From Nannochloropsis salina CCMP1776 (Eukaryota; Sar; Eustigmatophyceae; Eustigmatales; Monodopsidaceae): a DNA stretch of 64,000 nucleotides. This document shows positions 1-14,737 of this stretch, piece by piece; the first letter of the stretch is position 1; each line of letters opens with the position of its first letter. The position numbers and the translations under genes are program-made. The notes beneath the pieces were generated by a model that saw only the letters and a list, made by a program, of their open reading frames with translations, was not told the origin of the DNA and did no database searches. The DNA is taken from NCBI GenBank assembly GCA_004565275.1, contig SDOX01000019.1:926340-990339 (forward strand), given 5' to 3'.

Positions 1-3000
1 GAGCTCGATGACGAGCTCTTGCGCCGGGCAATTGGCGGGGAAGGCGACATCCCCGAGGAGGAAAATGAAAATGGAGAAGATGAAAGTCTCGGAACTCCCA
101 GAAGGGCGGGCACCGGAACAGAGTCGGTACACTCGTGTCCACGGCGGGAGCGGAGGGAGGAGGACGGTGTGGAGAATGCTTGGTCAAGCAGTCAAAGGGG
201 TAGCACAGGGTCGCACCATCGGCGGGAACGACTTTGTGATGAGATCAGCGGGCCTCAGGAGCGGAGAAGCCACCGTCAAGGCTTGGGGCGTCGGGCTCAT
301 GTAGACTTGGCGGGTGCACGACCCTGTCGTGGGATTGACCATAATGCTAATGATAGCAGAGACTGCCGCACGCGCCACAGCATGCCGCATTTTCAACAGC
401 AACCGAATATACACGCACAATCAGGACATAAACAACGGATGCCCGCTGTAAATCCCAATCGCTTGAGCGTATCTCAACAGCACTCTCCCTTCCGACCCCA
501 CCGGGACAGCATCAGTCGCGGTGCGCCTCCCCCGAACCCGACATTTTACGACCCGAAAATGGGCGCCCTCCCACCCGCAGCGCCGAATGACAACGGTCCG
601 TACGAGGAAGGTGCAAGGACGCCGCCAGTGTCTTATCGGCACTCGTCCTCCCGTCCTGCCCTGGAGGGTGGGATTCCGCAATTGCCCTGTGTCCAAGGAA
701 GCACTAGCAACTCGCGCCTCTCCCGCCGTTCATCCTTGCGGCAGACCAGTGATGCAGCGGATGGGTACGGTGCGAGCTCGTACAGGAATAGTCGTCGTGA
801 CAGCCGCATGAGCTTCGGCATAGGCTGGTTGTACGACCACGAGGATAGAAAGGAGGGAGGCGGAGAAAGGGGAGGAGGGGGTGGCAACGAGGGGAGTAGG
901 CCGCCCTCTGCTTCTGGCCGTCGACCCAACAAGCGCACCCTTCTCCATTGGTTGGACCAGCGGCTTCCACATATGTCTGACGAGCACCGCATCGCCCGCG
1001 CGTCCTTGTACTTAAGTGACGCCATCGACACTCGGCCTGTGCGCATGCGTAACGGGGGCACTGGAAACTTATTCGCCTACCGTCTCTTAAAACGCACCGG
1101 CTGGTTGTGGATAATGCAAATTCTTGCCGTCGTCCATTTGCTTCTGGCCCTCTGGGAGCCTCCCCGGGCGTTGCCCGACTCGGCGCAATACCATGACTCT
1201 ATCTCCAGGCACACGCTTACAGGGGCGGCGTCCACTGCCAGGCATCTTCTCGGTCTGGAACTGGTTCTTGTCCTTCTCTTCTCCTTGGACTTGTGTTTAG
1301 AGATCTATGCCTTGGGCGTGGGGGCCTTTTTTGGGATGAACGCCCCTCCGCGTGTATTGGAGAACACTGGAAGCCGCAGTGGATTACAAGCCAAGCTATG
1401 GGGTCAATTCCGTTTGTTCTTGGTCATCCTCTTCTTCGCGGATATCTGCGCGGCATTGGACAGTCACAACGAAAGCCCTCGCTTTTCCCGGCCCTTGCGC
1501 CCTCTCTACCTCATCTGTCTCTCCGAGACCCTGAAACGCTGGAGCAGCCTTCTTCTTCGGCTTTTGGGCCAGCTACGGGATGTCGCCCTGGGCACAGGAA
1601 TTTTCCTTGGACTTTTCTCACTACTCGGCCTCATCCTCTTCAGCGAAACTGGTTATTATGCGGCCTCCATTCCTTATCTGAATTTTGACGATTTTTTGAA
1701 CTCCTTCCTGGCGCTCTACGTGCTTATGACCACGCAAAATTTCGGTGCCCTGCTGAACCCCGCCTACACTGCCAACCCTCAAGGGTCTTCGCCCCTATAC
1801 TTCTTTTTCTTCATGGCTTTCGTCCTCATCGTCGTTCTATTCCTCGCCCACTTAGCTTTGCCTCGGGTCTTCTGGGTGTACCAGAATTTCCAACGCCGAC
1901 AAGCCTACGAGAGTCGGATCCTGGAACGCCTCGCCCTTTTGATGACGTTTCGGTGTCTGGACCCGCAGCGACGCGGGTGGATCGATGTCACTTCCTTCCG
2001 CTCCATGCTCCGCTACGTCCGCCCTGACTTCTTCGACCTCCAGACAGGCTACGAAAAGGACGCATTCGCAGGGGCCACGGAACACATGTTTGAGGAAATC
2101 GCCCGTTCCCACCCTGGACGTGTGTATCCTCGCGAATTTTTGTCCGTATGCGAGGTCATCTTGACCGATTACTACCCATGCGTCCCTCCCTTGGACCGGC
2201 CTGGCATGTCTGCGTCCGAATGGCACCAACGAGAGCGGGCGCGCTTTCGCGCAATTTTGGGCTCTCGCTGGGTAGAAGTGGGCTCCATGGCCCTGCTTAT
2301 CCTCACCTGCTTCTTCCTTACATTCTACGGAAGCCCATCCATCTCCAAACTTTCTCTCCGACGTTTTTCTTATTCCATTGTGGTACTCTTCACGGTGGAA
2401 GTTGTGCTCAAGATCTGGGCGTACGGTCCCAAATTGTTCGTGTCCCTGTCTGCCAATGTCCTCGACCTCCTCATCGTTGGCGCCTCCTTCATCTCACTCC
2501 TTGTCTACGCGTTGGCCCCACCACACTCACCCCTCCACCAGTCCGAGCAAATTGCCAACCTATGCCTCCTCTTCCTCGTCCTACGGGTCGTCCGCCTTTT
2601 CCCCAATTGCACCATTTTTCGAAAGTTCTCCAGTGCCTTCCGAGTGCTCCCCTTCTTCCTCTCGTCCTTTTCCCTCTGCGTGCTCATTTCCTACTCCTGG
2701 GCCGTCCTTGGCATGGCCCTCTTTGCCAAATTCGGGGACGAAATTCCGACCGCCATTCACCAAGAGCTGATGGGATGGGCCTCTGTGGACAATTTCAACT
2801 CTTTTTGGAGTGCCTCCATTACCTTATTCCAGGTCGCCACGACTTACGACTGGTACAGGATCATGTATTTGTGGATGCACCTGACGCGGACACCGTGGGC
2901 CGCCATGTATTTTCTGACCTTCCACCTGGTCGCAAACATTGTCGTGTACCAGCTGACAGCCGCCCTTTTCATCGATGCCTTTTTGTCTTTTCATGACAAA

Positions 3001-3318
3001 CGGTGGGTGGAGCCGAAGGAGGAGGAGGAAAACACGGAGGCTTCTGCTCTCACCGAGGGGCTGGGCAATAGCCTCCCAAGCCGCAACCTGAAAGAAGAAG
3101 AGGGACGGTTTGACGCACCCCCCGGTGCGGGTGCAAGCTACGACGGCGAGGACAGTAACGAGGGTGGACAATCCTGGCATCAACCTACCACCGGCTCGAA
3201 CCGCGTGGGCCCCGTTCCCTCCCCGACGCCCGGGGAGGATTTGGAGTTTCAGCGCCGGCGTCGGGCAGCTGGCGATATGGAAGGTGGAGGGCAATTTTTC
3301 CATGCCTCGGTGATATAA
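1..3318 (+). CDS. two-domain voltage-gated cation channel, TPC-like (5' partial)
   Basis: The frame is open from base 1, so the 5' end may lie outside the window; the first well-placed ATG is at 382 (MPHFQQQPN) and upstream frame-1 sequence is acidic but not conserved. Counting codons from base 1, residues 1-350 are a Ser/Arg/Gly-rich cytoplasmic region. The first six-helix ion transport domain starts near 358 and ends with a pore segment TTQNFGALLNPAY, which fits the TT-x-N pore of two-pore channels. A linker follows with one degenerate EF-hand loop (DPQRRGWIDVTS, bases 1960-1995). The second six-helix domain starts near base 2250 and carries the voltage-sensor S4 (LRVVRLFPNCTIFRKF). A cytoplasmic tail ends the protein. 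TPC channels conduct Ca2+ or Na+ in vacuolar or endolysosomal membranes; ion preference here is unknown. Domain I S4 is poor in Arg. Plant TPC1 has two EF-hands; only one weak one is visible here. Confidence 0.85.
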   Translation, partial: ELDDELLRRAIGGEGDIPEEENENGEDESLGTPRRAGTGTESVHSCPRRERREEDGVENAWSSSQRGSTGSHHRRERLCDEISGPQERRSHRQGLGRRAHVDLAGARPCRGIDHNANDSRDCRTRHSMPHFQQQPNIHAQSGHKQRMPAVNPNRLSVSQQHSPFRPHRDSISRGAPPPNPTFYDPKMGALPPAAPNDNGPYEEGARTPPVSYRHSSSRPALEGGIPQLPCVQGSTSNSRLSRRSSLRQTSDAADGYGASSYRNSRRDSRMSFGIGWLYDHEDRKEGGGERGGGGGNEGSRPPSASGRRPNKRTLLHWLDQRLPHMSDEHRIARASLYLSDAIDTRPVRMRNGGTGNLFAYRLLKRTGWLWIMQILAVVHLLLALWEPPRALPDSAQYHDSISRHTLTGAASTARHLLGLELVLVLLFSLDLCLEIYALGVGAFFGMNAPPRVLENTGSRSGLQAKLWGQFRLFLVILFFADICAALDSHNESPRFSRPLRPLYLICLSETLKRWSSLLLRLLGQLRDVALGTGIFLGLFSLLGLILFSETGYYAASIPYLNFDDFLNSFLALYVLMTTQNFGALLNPAYTANPQGSSPLYFFFFMAFVLIVVLFLAHLALPRVFWVYQNFQRRQAYESRILERLALLMTFRCLDPQRRGWIDVTSFRSMLRYVRPDFFDLQTGYEKDAFAGATEHMFEEIARSHPGRVYPREFLSVCEVILTDYYPCVPPLDRPGMSASEWHQRERARFRAILGSRWVEVGSMALLILTCFFLTFYGSPSISKLSLRRFSYSIVVLFTVEVVLKIWAYGPKLFVSLSANVLDLLIVGASFISLLVYALAPPHSPLHQSEQIANLCLLFLVLRVVRLFPNCTIFRKFSSAFRVLPFFLSSFSLCVLISYSWAVLGMALFAKFGDEIPTAIHQELMGWASVDNFNSFWSASITLFQVATTYDWYRIMYLWMHLTRTPWAAMYFLTFHLVANIVVYQLTAALFIDAFLSFHDKRWVEPKEEEENTEASALTEGLGNSLPSRNLKEEEGRFDAPPGAGASYDGEDSNEGGQSWHQPTTGSNRVGPVPSPTPGEDLEFQRRRRAAGDMEGGGQFFHASVI

Positions 3319-4214
3319 ATTCCCTGATATTTTAAACCGGGGTCGTAGGTAGGAACAGTTTACCATGACACATGCGCGGAAGAAAGGATCTATTCGCAAC
3401 TTTTGGCCCCATGTGATCGATAATCGAAGTAAATGCATATTTCATTAAAGAAGGAACAACTCGAGCTATGTAAGGAGCAATTCTAAAGGATCAATGTATA
3501 CAACAAATTATCGTGCAGTTGAGATCGAGCATTGAGGATGCCCTGCTGGTCTGGTTTCGAACGCTCAAGTTAAACATTCCGCTAATTTTTGTCGAGTCAT
3601 CTCAAGCACCGTCTCAGAATTAATATGGACATGCAAAATTCTCGAACAATTGCACAATAGTCTCTGCCCACCATACCTGCCACCACGCTGAAAGGCATCC
3701 CTCACTGCGGCTCGGATTGCCTTAGATTAGCAACGACAAAAATTTGGGGTCTCCCTCTTGTTGAGGGGAGACATTCATCTCTTTGATCTCGAAAATCGAT
3801 TTAAGGAATTACCCAAGATCAAAACCGAGATTCATCTTTTATCAGTCGTCACAGTCTCATCGTCTGATGTTGAGGGTTTTGGTCGATAGATACCATAGTG
3901 CAAATATTGTTCAATTTGAACACTTGTTTAGTAGGCGGTTGTGACGGCACGCAGCCATTTGGCCGCCCTTCAAGACAACCACCTGACCTTCTTCCTTTTC
4001 ATGGCGGCGACACGATTTTGAGGAAGTTTCTTGCATTCGGGAGTCTAAGGGTGTACATTATGTGAAATTTTCTTGAGTGAAAAGAACTGGAAAAGAAGGA
4101 TTCGGATGTGGTTTTTGACCTACCGCGTTTTTAATTGAATCGATCCGCCAAATAATTGAAATATCCCCCGATTTCAGATTACGACAGAGGGGCGGTCAAA
4201 GGCTATTAATTGTG
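3319..4214. other. intergenic, 896 bp
   Basis: This lies between the channel gene and the mannosyltransferase gene, both on the plus strand. It should hold the 3' end of the first and the promoter and 5' UTR of the second. I see no conserved coding frame, RNA gene or repeat. Confidence 0.6.
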
Positions 4215-6222
4215 ATGCGTCGGTATACCCATTCCGACGATGAAGATGATAGGGAGCAAGAAGCACGGGTAGCTGCCGCAATGCGCCACCAAAAAGGAGA
4301 TATTGAAAGAAATGAAGGTACAGACGCTTTTATGTCCAACAGTGATGCCCACCTCGGCCGACGATGTGGCTTGTTTGGAACTAGAACCGTCGATCTGCGC
4401 CAGCTCCTTTCTTGGCGCAATCTTTTGATGTTTAAGCTGGCAGTCATCGTTTTAATGGTGATCATAGGGGGCCACATGGTCACTTTGGGCCTCCGCCATT
4501 CCCACATGGACGCTTCAACTATTCAAGTAAATCAGCAGGATCAGCAGCAGCTGCCGCCGCAACCACACCCGCTTTCAGACGGGCATGAACATGGGATATG
4601 GAGTCGCAGTAATAAATTCTTGCAAGATGGGCTGCAACATTTGCGGCATTCCTGGGAGCGGCGTACGGCGCAAGGTAAAGTATCTGTCATAATCGATACG
4701 ACCGCGCGCTGTGCTCGGCCGAATGAGTTGCCTGAGTCATCCTCGCAATTCTATCTTGGCGGTCAATACTTTGATCGCCTTCCACCTCCTTCATATCCTG
4801 TTCCGAACCAACGCGGGGTTGTAATCAGCGCATCGGGCACTGTCCCACGCCTGGCTACCGGTGCCTATATCACCGCTTACTTGATCCGCAAAGTGCTTAG
4901 GTCCACTTTGCCCATAGAAATTTATTACGTTGGTGAACGTGAGATCTTTGATCCAACGCTCAAACGTCACCTTCGCGACCTGGGGGACGTGCAAGTCCTT
5001 GATTTGATGGCCGTGTTGCGGAAGAAGTTTGCTAGGCTCGTTGACGAGGCAGGAACAAATACAGCCCAGACGGCAGCAGCGGCGAAGATGGCGAAAGAGA
5101 CGGGTAAAGACACATTTGTGGAAAGTAGTATAGATCCGAAAGATGTTCGGGGAGCTTTATCAAACGCGAACGGCCACCTTTCTTACCTTCTTCCCTCCAT
5201 CGAGCAGCTAGCTTCTTATGCAGCCAAACCTTACGCCGTATTGGCATCTTATTTTCAAGAAGTTATACTCTTTGATGCCGGAGCCGTACCCTTCTTTGAT
5301 CCTGAGTATTTTTTAACCTTGCCTGACTACAGAGCATCGGGCTTTATGGCATTCCGGGATTACGTTCCTTCCTCTCCGAACAAGTGGGATTGGATACCCG
5401 AGGAATTTTGCGTAGATACGGAACTAGTCACAAACTATTATCAGGATACTGAGGGTGACAGTAGCTGCGTGCTGTTCGATAAAGCTCAAAATTGGAATGC
5501 CTTGCTTGTTACAGCCATCCTTAACGGCCCCCTGCAGCATATCACCTATCACAAATTAAATGGCGACAAAGACACGTGGGCTATGGCCATGGTCTACTCC
5601 CGAAGTGAGCCCTTACCGCCTCTCCACACCGTCCCCGGTTTTCTGTTTGTAGACTATGAAGGAAACTATGAGGCACGAAAGGTGCATGGACAGCTTCAGC
5701 TTCTCAAAGTTGACTTGGAGGAAGATGATGGTGCCATCATGGGAGCTAAGGACGATAGACAAGTGCCGCCTGGCGCTGCGGGGCTGCTCGTCCCCCTCTA
5801 CTACAATAATCAGCTGTGTAAGTCTGAGATTTATTAAATCGAAGGATAGTTGTAGAATTTCCTGGTTCAAGGGTGAGAGAGGCATGTCCTGGTTTGGACA
5901 GATTTCCTCCGTTTTTAGTAGATCGAAATGCTATGTCTCACTTGTTTTCATTTCGTGTACAAATACAGTTAATTTCACGCAATGGGAATACAACAAAGGT
6001 TGGACATTCGTGGGGTCCTATGAGGATTTCGGTTCGCTTTACAACCCGCCGACATCGCTTTCTCCAGATTGCCGGCCGGTGCCTGTAGATAGTTTAGATC
6101 CCGTAGTCTCGTCCATGGAGACAGCATTTGATGGTGTGGTTGCAGCATTAAAGTTGATCAACTCAACCCATTGTGGGTGTCGCGATGATTGGCCAACGGC
6201 CTGCGTCACATTTATTTACTAG
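4215..6222 (+). CDS. type II membrane glycosyltransferase, MNN1 / GT71-like
   Basis: There are two exons, 4215-5817 and 5969-6222. The intron has donor GTAAGT and acceptor TACAG and joins in frame, giving 618 aa. The N-terminus is cytoplasmic and acidic, followed by a single membrane anchor (LMFKLAVIVLMVIIGGHMVT, about residues 73-93), the topology of a Golgi type II transferase. The luminal part has GVVISASG, an acceptor-region PYAVLASYFQEVILFDAG, a WIPEEFCVDTE stretch and GDKDTWAMA, which matches the fungal alpha-1,3-mannosyltransferase (Mnn1) family. The family DxD metal-binding motif is read here as DAG (bases 5274-5282), so the second acidic residue is missing at the expected place. The second exon supplies a Cys-rich end (HCGCRDDWPTAC). 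Likely role is protein or lipid mannosylation; the donor sugar is inferred from the family only. The first in-frame ATG is at 4215. Confidence 0.8.
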
Positions 6223-6837
6223 TTCAAGGAAAGGGGGGGGGGGGGATGTGTAAGAAATCAAGGGAAAAGAAGCGAAACAGGATTCATATATGAATTGAAC
6301 AAAAAAGACAGCGTGCGAGTGCTTACTTTCTCCGGTTTTTAATTTGTCTCGCTGCATGCTTTTTATGTGATGGGGTGGAAAGATCCTCGCTTGATAGCCT
6401 CATTCCCGTATTCGACCATGTATCCTACTAGAAATTTCGACTCCGACATGCTTGTGCAAGACTCTACCACCCTCATTCGTTTGGCCTTCACGTTGTGGAA
6501 GATGGATGCACGACTACTAGAGGGGACGTGGAGAAAAATGGATCGGAAAATGGACTAATGCTTACAAGCCAAGCAAGCAGAAAGATGATAATTTGTACTA
6601 GGTGGCACATCCATTCCGCCGCCTCGCGTTCTTTAAGAACACTCCTTACTGATACAACGATTGTTGTGCTGCCTTTTTTGGAGTGGATACTGCATTAGCT
6701 TATACATAGAGATATGAAAAAACGGTTAAATGGCCTCCTTGACCGACAGGATCGTGTCTTTTTCCTCTGTCAACCCTCTCCCTCATTCAAATTTCCGCAC
6801 CAGCTACTGCGCACCGCGGGAACAGGCGGGATTTATT
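6223..6837. other. convergent intergenic, 615 bp
   Basis: This separates the 3' ends of the mannosyltransferase gene (plus) and beta-tubulin (minus) and so should hold two 3' UTRs and terminators. It starts with a 13-G run. No coding sequence is recognised. Confidence 0.6.
6233..6245. repeat. poly-G run, 13 bases
   Basis: An uninterrupted run of 13 G follows the mannosyltransferase stop codon by about 10 bases. It is a simple repeat, likely length-variable. Confidence 0.9.
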
Positions 6838-11006
<4,169 letters not shown>

Positions 11007-12051
11007 TCACAAAAGAATGTCAAATTTTTTTGCCCAGGACGAAGACGTCACTTTTTTCCTCCCCGCCGTTAGTCTTCCCTCATCGACGCATTTTCCAGAC
11101 GCGCGCAGCACAAAAGCAACCGTTTTCGGCGTCCACTTTTCCTCCACGACCGCGAATCCTACCCGTGTCGTGACCAGTGAGCGGAATTTTTCCACAGTCA
11201 TGTATTTGGAGTGGGTCAGGCAAGAGGAGGGCAAGATGAGGAACAAATGGCCTTTGCTCGCTTCTAGAAAGGCGTGGCAGCGACGGAGAAAGTCGCCCCG
11301 GGCAGAAGCGGTAGGAAGGGAATTGATAACCATGGAGGCGACAATCACATCGAATGTGAAAAGCGGAGGTTGTGGCAGGTGAAAGAAGTCGATTTGTTGA
11401 ATTCGGGCGTGGCGAGAGAGGAGATCGATGGCGGTAGTTTGCACAGCGGGACAATCGAGGAGGGTGGTGGTGATAGCGCCAACCTCCAGCAGCCGAGGTT
11501 TCTGAGAGGGCTGAGAGGGGGACAAGGATGGGGCGGTCTGCATCCTGACGATTCCCATGGCTTGTAGGCGGGCGAGGACCCACTTGCTCGTACTGTGAAA
11601 GGAGACAGAGAGCTGGGAGGCAGATTGATAGGCTGCCCGGCCCCCGAGGGCGTTCAAACTTTCTTGAAGCCTGGAAGCAGGGATCAGTGCATGTGCTCAG
11701 TTATGCTTATCATACGTTGGGACTTGTGCCGCGCAAGATAGCAACCCCTGTACATATAGATACTCACCGACTGCGGCGTGCCTCCTTATCCACCAAAGTC
11801 AGGTTCACGTCATCCTCAAGGATGGCCAGGGCATCGTTGACTTTATGAAATTGCGTCACAATCTTACGAGCCCTCTTTCGGCCTGATTCGATGCCAGATG
11901 ACGAAGGGGGAGCGTCAGCTCAACTCTGGGGGGGAGGTTCCTCTGCATTTCACCTAGAACGAGTCATTCTTATGATCCATACGCGCACCTCATACATCCA
12001 CTTACTTTTTACAACCGGCACCACGGGCTGGGCTTTGCGCTTCCTCCCCAT
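11007..12051 (-). CDS. BMT2: 25S rRNA adenine-N1 methyltransferase, BMT2 family
   Basis: There are three exons on the minus strand: 12051-12006, 11882-11768 and 11670-11007, joined in frame to 274 aa. The N-terminus MGRKRKAQPVV is basic, followed by KIVTQFHKVNDALAILE, then the family's YQSASQLS and HSTSKWVLARL segments. The SAM-binding core begins with LLEVGAITT and continues through IQQIDFFHLP and FDVIVASMVINSLPTASARG, which corresponds to the fungal Bmt2 pattern (QxDFM, SLVLNFVP, RGxML). Bmt2 makes N1-methyladenosine in helix 65 of the large-subunit rRNA in the nucleolus; animals have the related SAMTOR. Role in this organism is inferred from the family. It shares a 572-bp divergent upstream region with the next gene. 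Confidence 0.85.
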
Positions 12052-12623
12052 GGAATGTGAATGTATCAGTTATGTTTCCCCCTGGGTCGGGAGAGGAGCA
12101 CCATCATATCTGCCCAACGCTGTGCGGGCATCATAACGAGCAGCAAAAGGCCGCAGACCTGGCGTCTTTCAGGCTTTGCAGACCAATATGACTGTGTCTT
12201 GGGTCTTCATGCACCAGAAGTGGTCTGTTTGGATGGGAACGGGAGCATCATTCATGGATATAACAGCACTTGGAGCCCGTGGCCTAGGGATACCGTATCA
12301 GAAAAAGATGTCTCTCAGGCCCCCCGTCACGGTGGACGAGAAAGGCTATGTATCTGTAATCACCTGAGGTATCGCCCCATGCAGAATTAGCATGATAATG
12401 TGCATCCTCGAGACGTCTTTCCCCAACACCCGAAAGCCAGTCTTTTTATCGCTCGCCAGATGTTTCCATGTTACTCCTTCCCTTGATCGGCCCGACTCGC
12501 CCATCATATCACCCTTTAGAGCTCACATTCATGTGCGTTTAATCCGCCTCACAACGCGTCCATTACTTTCTTCGTAGGTGTAGGACCCGTTGAAAATTTG
12601 CACGGCTGGCGTGAGTTCTGCCC
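12052..12623. promoter_or_regulatory. divergent upstream region, BMT2 / unknown nuclear-type gene
   Basis: This is 572 bp between the starts of BMT2 (minus) and the 592-aa gene (plus). It must contain both promoters and 5' UTRs. No TATA box or other motif is clear enough to place, and short open frames inside show no protein character. Confidence 0.5.
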
Positions 12624-14402
12624 ATGGCATTGAGCAGTGCAGATGAAGAGTCTTCCTACGGTAATACTTCCAGCGACGACGACGATGAAAAGCTTGATAG
12701 CGCTCGATTTATTCCTACCTCCCGTAAACTTTCCCCATCGCGCGTGGCTTCTAGAGGCACAAGCCTGCAAAGGGATGTCATTGACTCGGACGAAGCTATC
12801 TCTGTGCAAATGGAAGTACTTGACTCGGATGAAGCGACAGGAAAAGAAGAGGATGGAGGGGCAGCGCAAAGAGGAAAGGCGAATGGTATTGAGAAAGGAG
12901 ACAGCGTACGTCGATCGCTTAAGAGAAAGATAGCACAGGAAAGGGAGGATGGAAGCCTGGAAGATCAACGGATAGAGTTGACCCGGAGGCTGGGGAAAGT
13001 GCTGCAGAAATTAATCGAAAGTGGACCTCACATTTTGTACGCCACGCAACTGGAAGAAGCCTTCACGATGCACGTGGAGCGAGAGAGCTTGGCACGGAGG
13101 CAGCCAGACGCAACTGTGGCGTCGCAGCAGGATCATTCGGAGGGCCCAGGCAGAAGGAGTGAGGGAACGAGAAGTGCCGCCTCGTCAGTAGTATCTGTAG
13201 GTCTGCCCGCTTTGTATTCGGACCTATCCAGCGTCCTCCTGGACCGTCTTAGGCACGGCCCGAGGAAGAAATTGCGGCGTTTGCTCCAAGAAGCTATCAA
13301 AAGTCAGGCCTGGGAGGTGGTGGTTCGGAAGTATTCGAGGAAAAGGCAAGCGAAAGAGGGCCGCGAGGCGGGACGGGAGAGCAGCATGGGGAAGCCAGAG
13401 GGAAAGGAGGGCGCAAGAGGGGTACCCGGGGGTGACAGGGTCCCACAGCGGGGGAAGGGAGGGCGAGATGGAGAGGGGAGGAATGGGGGAAGGGAAGGTG
13501 GGGGAGCGAAGTCATCCTCGAGCGCCGCGGGCAAGAAGAGGAGCAGGGCGGTAGGCGACATGCCCGGGGAGAAGGGGGGCGGGGGAAATGGAGGAGAGGC
13601 GGAGGGGAGGGAGGACGCGAGGAGGAGAGCGGCGGGAACAGTGAAGAGGAGGAAGGAAGAGTTGAAAGCACCGGGCAAGGGAGGGAAGGAGGTGGGGAAG
13701 GAAGGAGGGACACGGGTAGCGAAGGGGAAGAGCGCATTGGACAGCAGAGCGGAGATCGTTATGGCCCTGGGTCGCTCCCACCGGGCGCCTACCAAGCCCG
13801 TGGAGGGGAAGAGGACGGCCGTGCCGGGGCCCAGCGACCTCGAGAAGGGGCGGGGGGGCATGCCGAGCTCGGTGGGGTCGGGAGAGGGGGGAGAAGGGCG
13901 AAGGCAGGTGTTACCAAAAGCGCCTCCAGAGAGCTGTGGACGTCCTCCCCCAACCCTCCCCCCTCCCTCCTCCTCCTCCTCCTCCTTCTCCTCCTCCTCA
14001 ACCTTCACCCCGGGGTCAGGGAGCCTCCCTCCCCCGTCCTGCGCTTCTCACCGGCGGCAGGAAACCGCACGGGAACGTCAAGATGTACTCAAGGCGCACC
14101 AACAGGCGGAGAGGGAGCGTCGGCGCCAGCAGTTGGAGTTGCGGCGGGCGGTGGAGCGGCGTAAGCACGAGAACGTACAACGCACACTCACCTTCGACGA
14201 TACGCTGGAAAGCCTCTGGAGTCTGAAAGAGGGGGGGCTGGACCTGTGGGGTACCTTTCGCGCGTGGCCGGAAAAGGCGCAGGGAAGCAGGGAGGGCAGG
14301 AGGGAGGGAAGGAGGGAGCAGGAAGGGAAGGGGGGGGGCAAGGAGAAGTGCGGCAAGAATCGGACGTGGGAGGGAGGAAATCATGGACCAAGAAGGATAT
14401 GA
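12624..14402 (+). CDS. low-complexity charged protein, unknown function
   Basis: The single open frame encodes 592 aa. The N-terminus is acidic and Ser-rich (SSDDDDEKLDSARF) and carries two copies of a V/L-I/L-DSDEA-like block at about residues 50-72, which look like possible SUMO-interaction or acidic-patch sequences. Residues 95-245 are more ordered and helical (RIELTRRLGKVLQKLIESG, LYSDLSSVLLDRLRHGPRKK). Residues 245-400 are Gly/Arg/Lys/Glu-rich low complexity, then a poly-Pro/Ser stretch, then a coiled-coil-like Arg/Glu/Gln segment and a short conserved-looking block (TLTFDDTLESLWSLKEGG). The DNA is strongly purine-rich here. Composition suggests a nuclear or nucleolar protein, but I do not recognise a family. 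The low-complexity parts make the C-terminal end of the model less certain. Confidence 0.55.
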   Translation: MALSSADEESSYGNTSSDDDDEKLDSARFIPTSRKLSPSRVASRGTSLQRDVIDSDEAISVQMEVLDSDEATGKEEDGGAAQRGKANGIEKGDSVRRSLKRKIAQEREDGSLEDQRIELTRRLGKVLQKLIESGPHILYATQLEEAFTMHVERESLARRQPDATVASQQDHSEGPGRRSEGTRSAASSVVSVGLPALYSDLSSVLLDRLRHGPRKKLRRLLQEAIKSQAWEVVVRKYSRKRQAKEGREAGRESSMGKPEGKEGARGVPGGDRVPQRGKGGRDGEGRNGGREGGGAKSSSSAAGKKRSRAVGDMPGEKGGGGNGGEAEGREDARRRAAGTVKRRKEELKAPGKGGKEVGKEGGTRVAKGKSALDSRAEIVMALGRSHRAPTKPVEGKRTAVPGPSDLEKGRGGMPSSVGSGEGGEGRRQVLPKAPPESCGRPPPTLPPPSSSSSSFSSSSTFTPGSGSLPPPSCASHRRQETARERQDVLKAHQQAERERRRQQLELRRAVERRKHENVQRTLTFDDTLESLWSLKEGGLDLWGTFRAWPEKAQGSREGRREGRREQEGKGGGKEKCGKNRTWEGGNHGPRRI

Positions 14403-14737
14403 AAGATCACGCGTGAGCACTCCGATCCTGTTTATCTTCAGATTGTTTACCTCGCACTTTCCTCCCTCCTCCCTCGGGACCGCGTCCCCTGTTTCATCCT
14501 TTCCTTACCGACATGGATCGCTGGGAGGAAACGTCTCGCCCCGGGGAGAAGGGTGGGTGGAACAAGTGGCAAGGAAATAAAAAGCAAAGACTGGGGAGAC
14601 GCCACGCGCTTCCACAAAGTAGTACGACAGCACAAGGCACCCATGCCTCCAGAGAGCTAACAGGGCGACGTGTCCTTTTCTTCCGGCGCGATGACAACCA
14701 CACGAGAGACATTCTTTATGTTCTACGATTGCCGATC
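14403..14737. other. convergent intergenic, 335 bp
   Basis: This lies between the stop codons of the unknown plus-strand gene and GPN1 on the minus strand. It likely holds both 3' UTRs. No other feature is seen. Confidence 0.55.

Noticed and set aside
8-304. Small plus-strand frame at the left edge
   Set aside because: It overlaps the channel gene's open frame and has no motif.
13304-14008. 234-codon minus-strand Pro/Ser-rich frame
   Set aside because: It is the shadow of purine-rich low-complexity coding sequence on the other strand.
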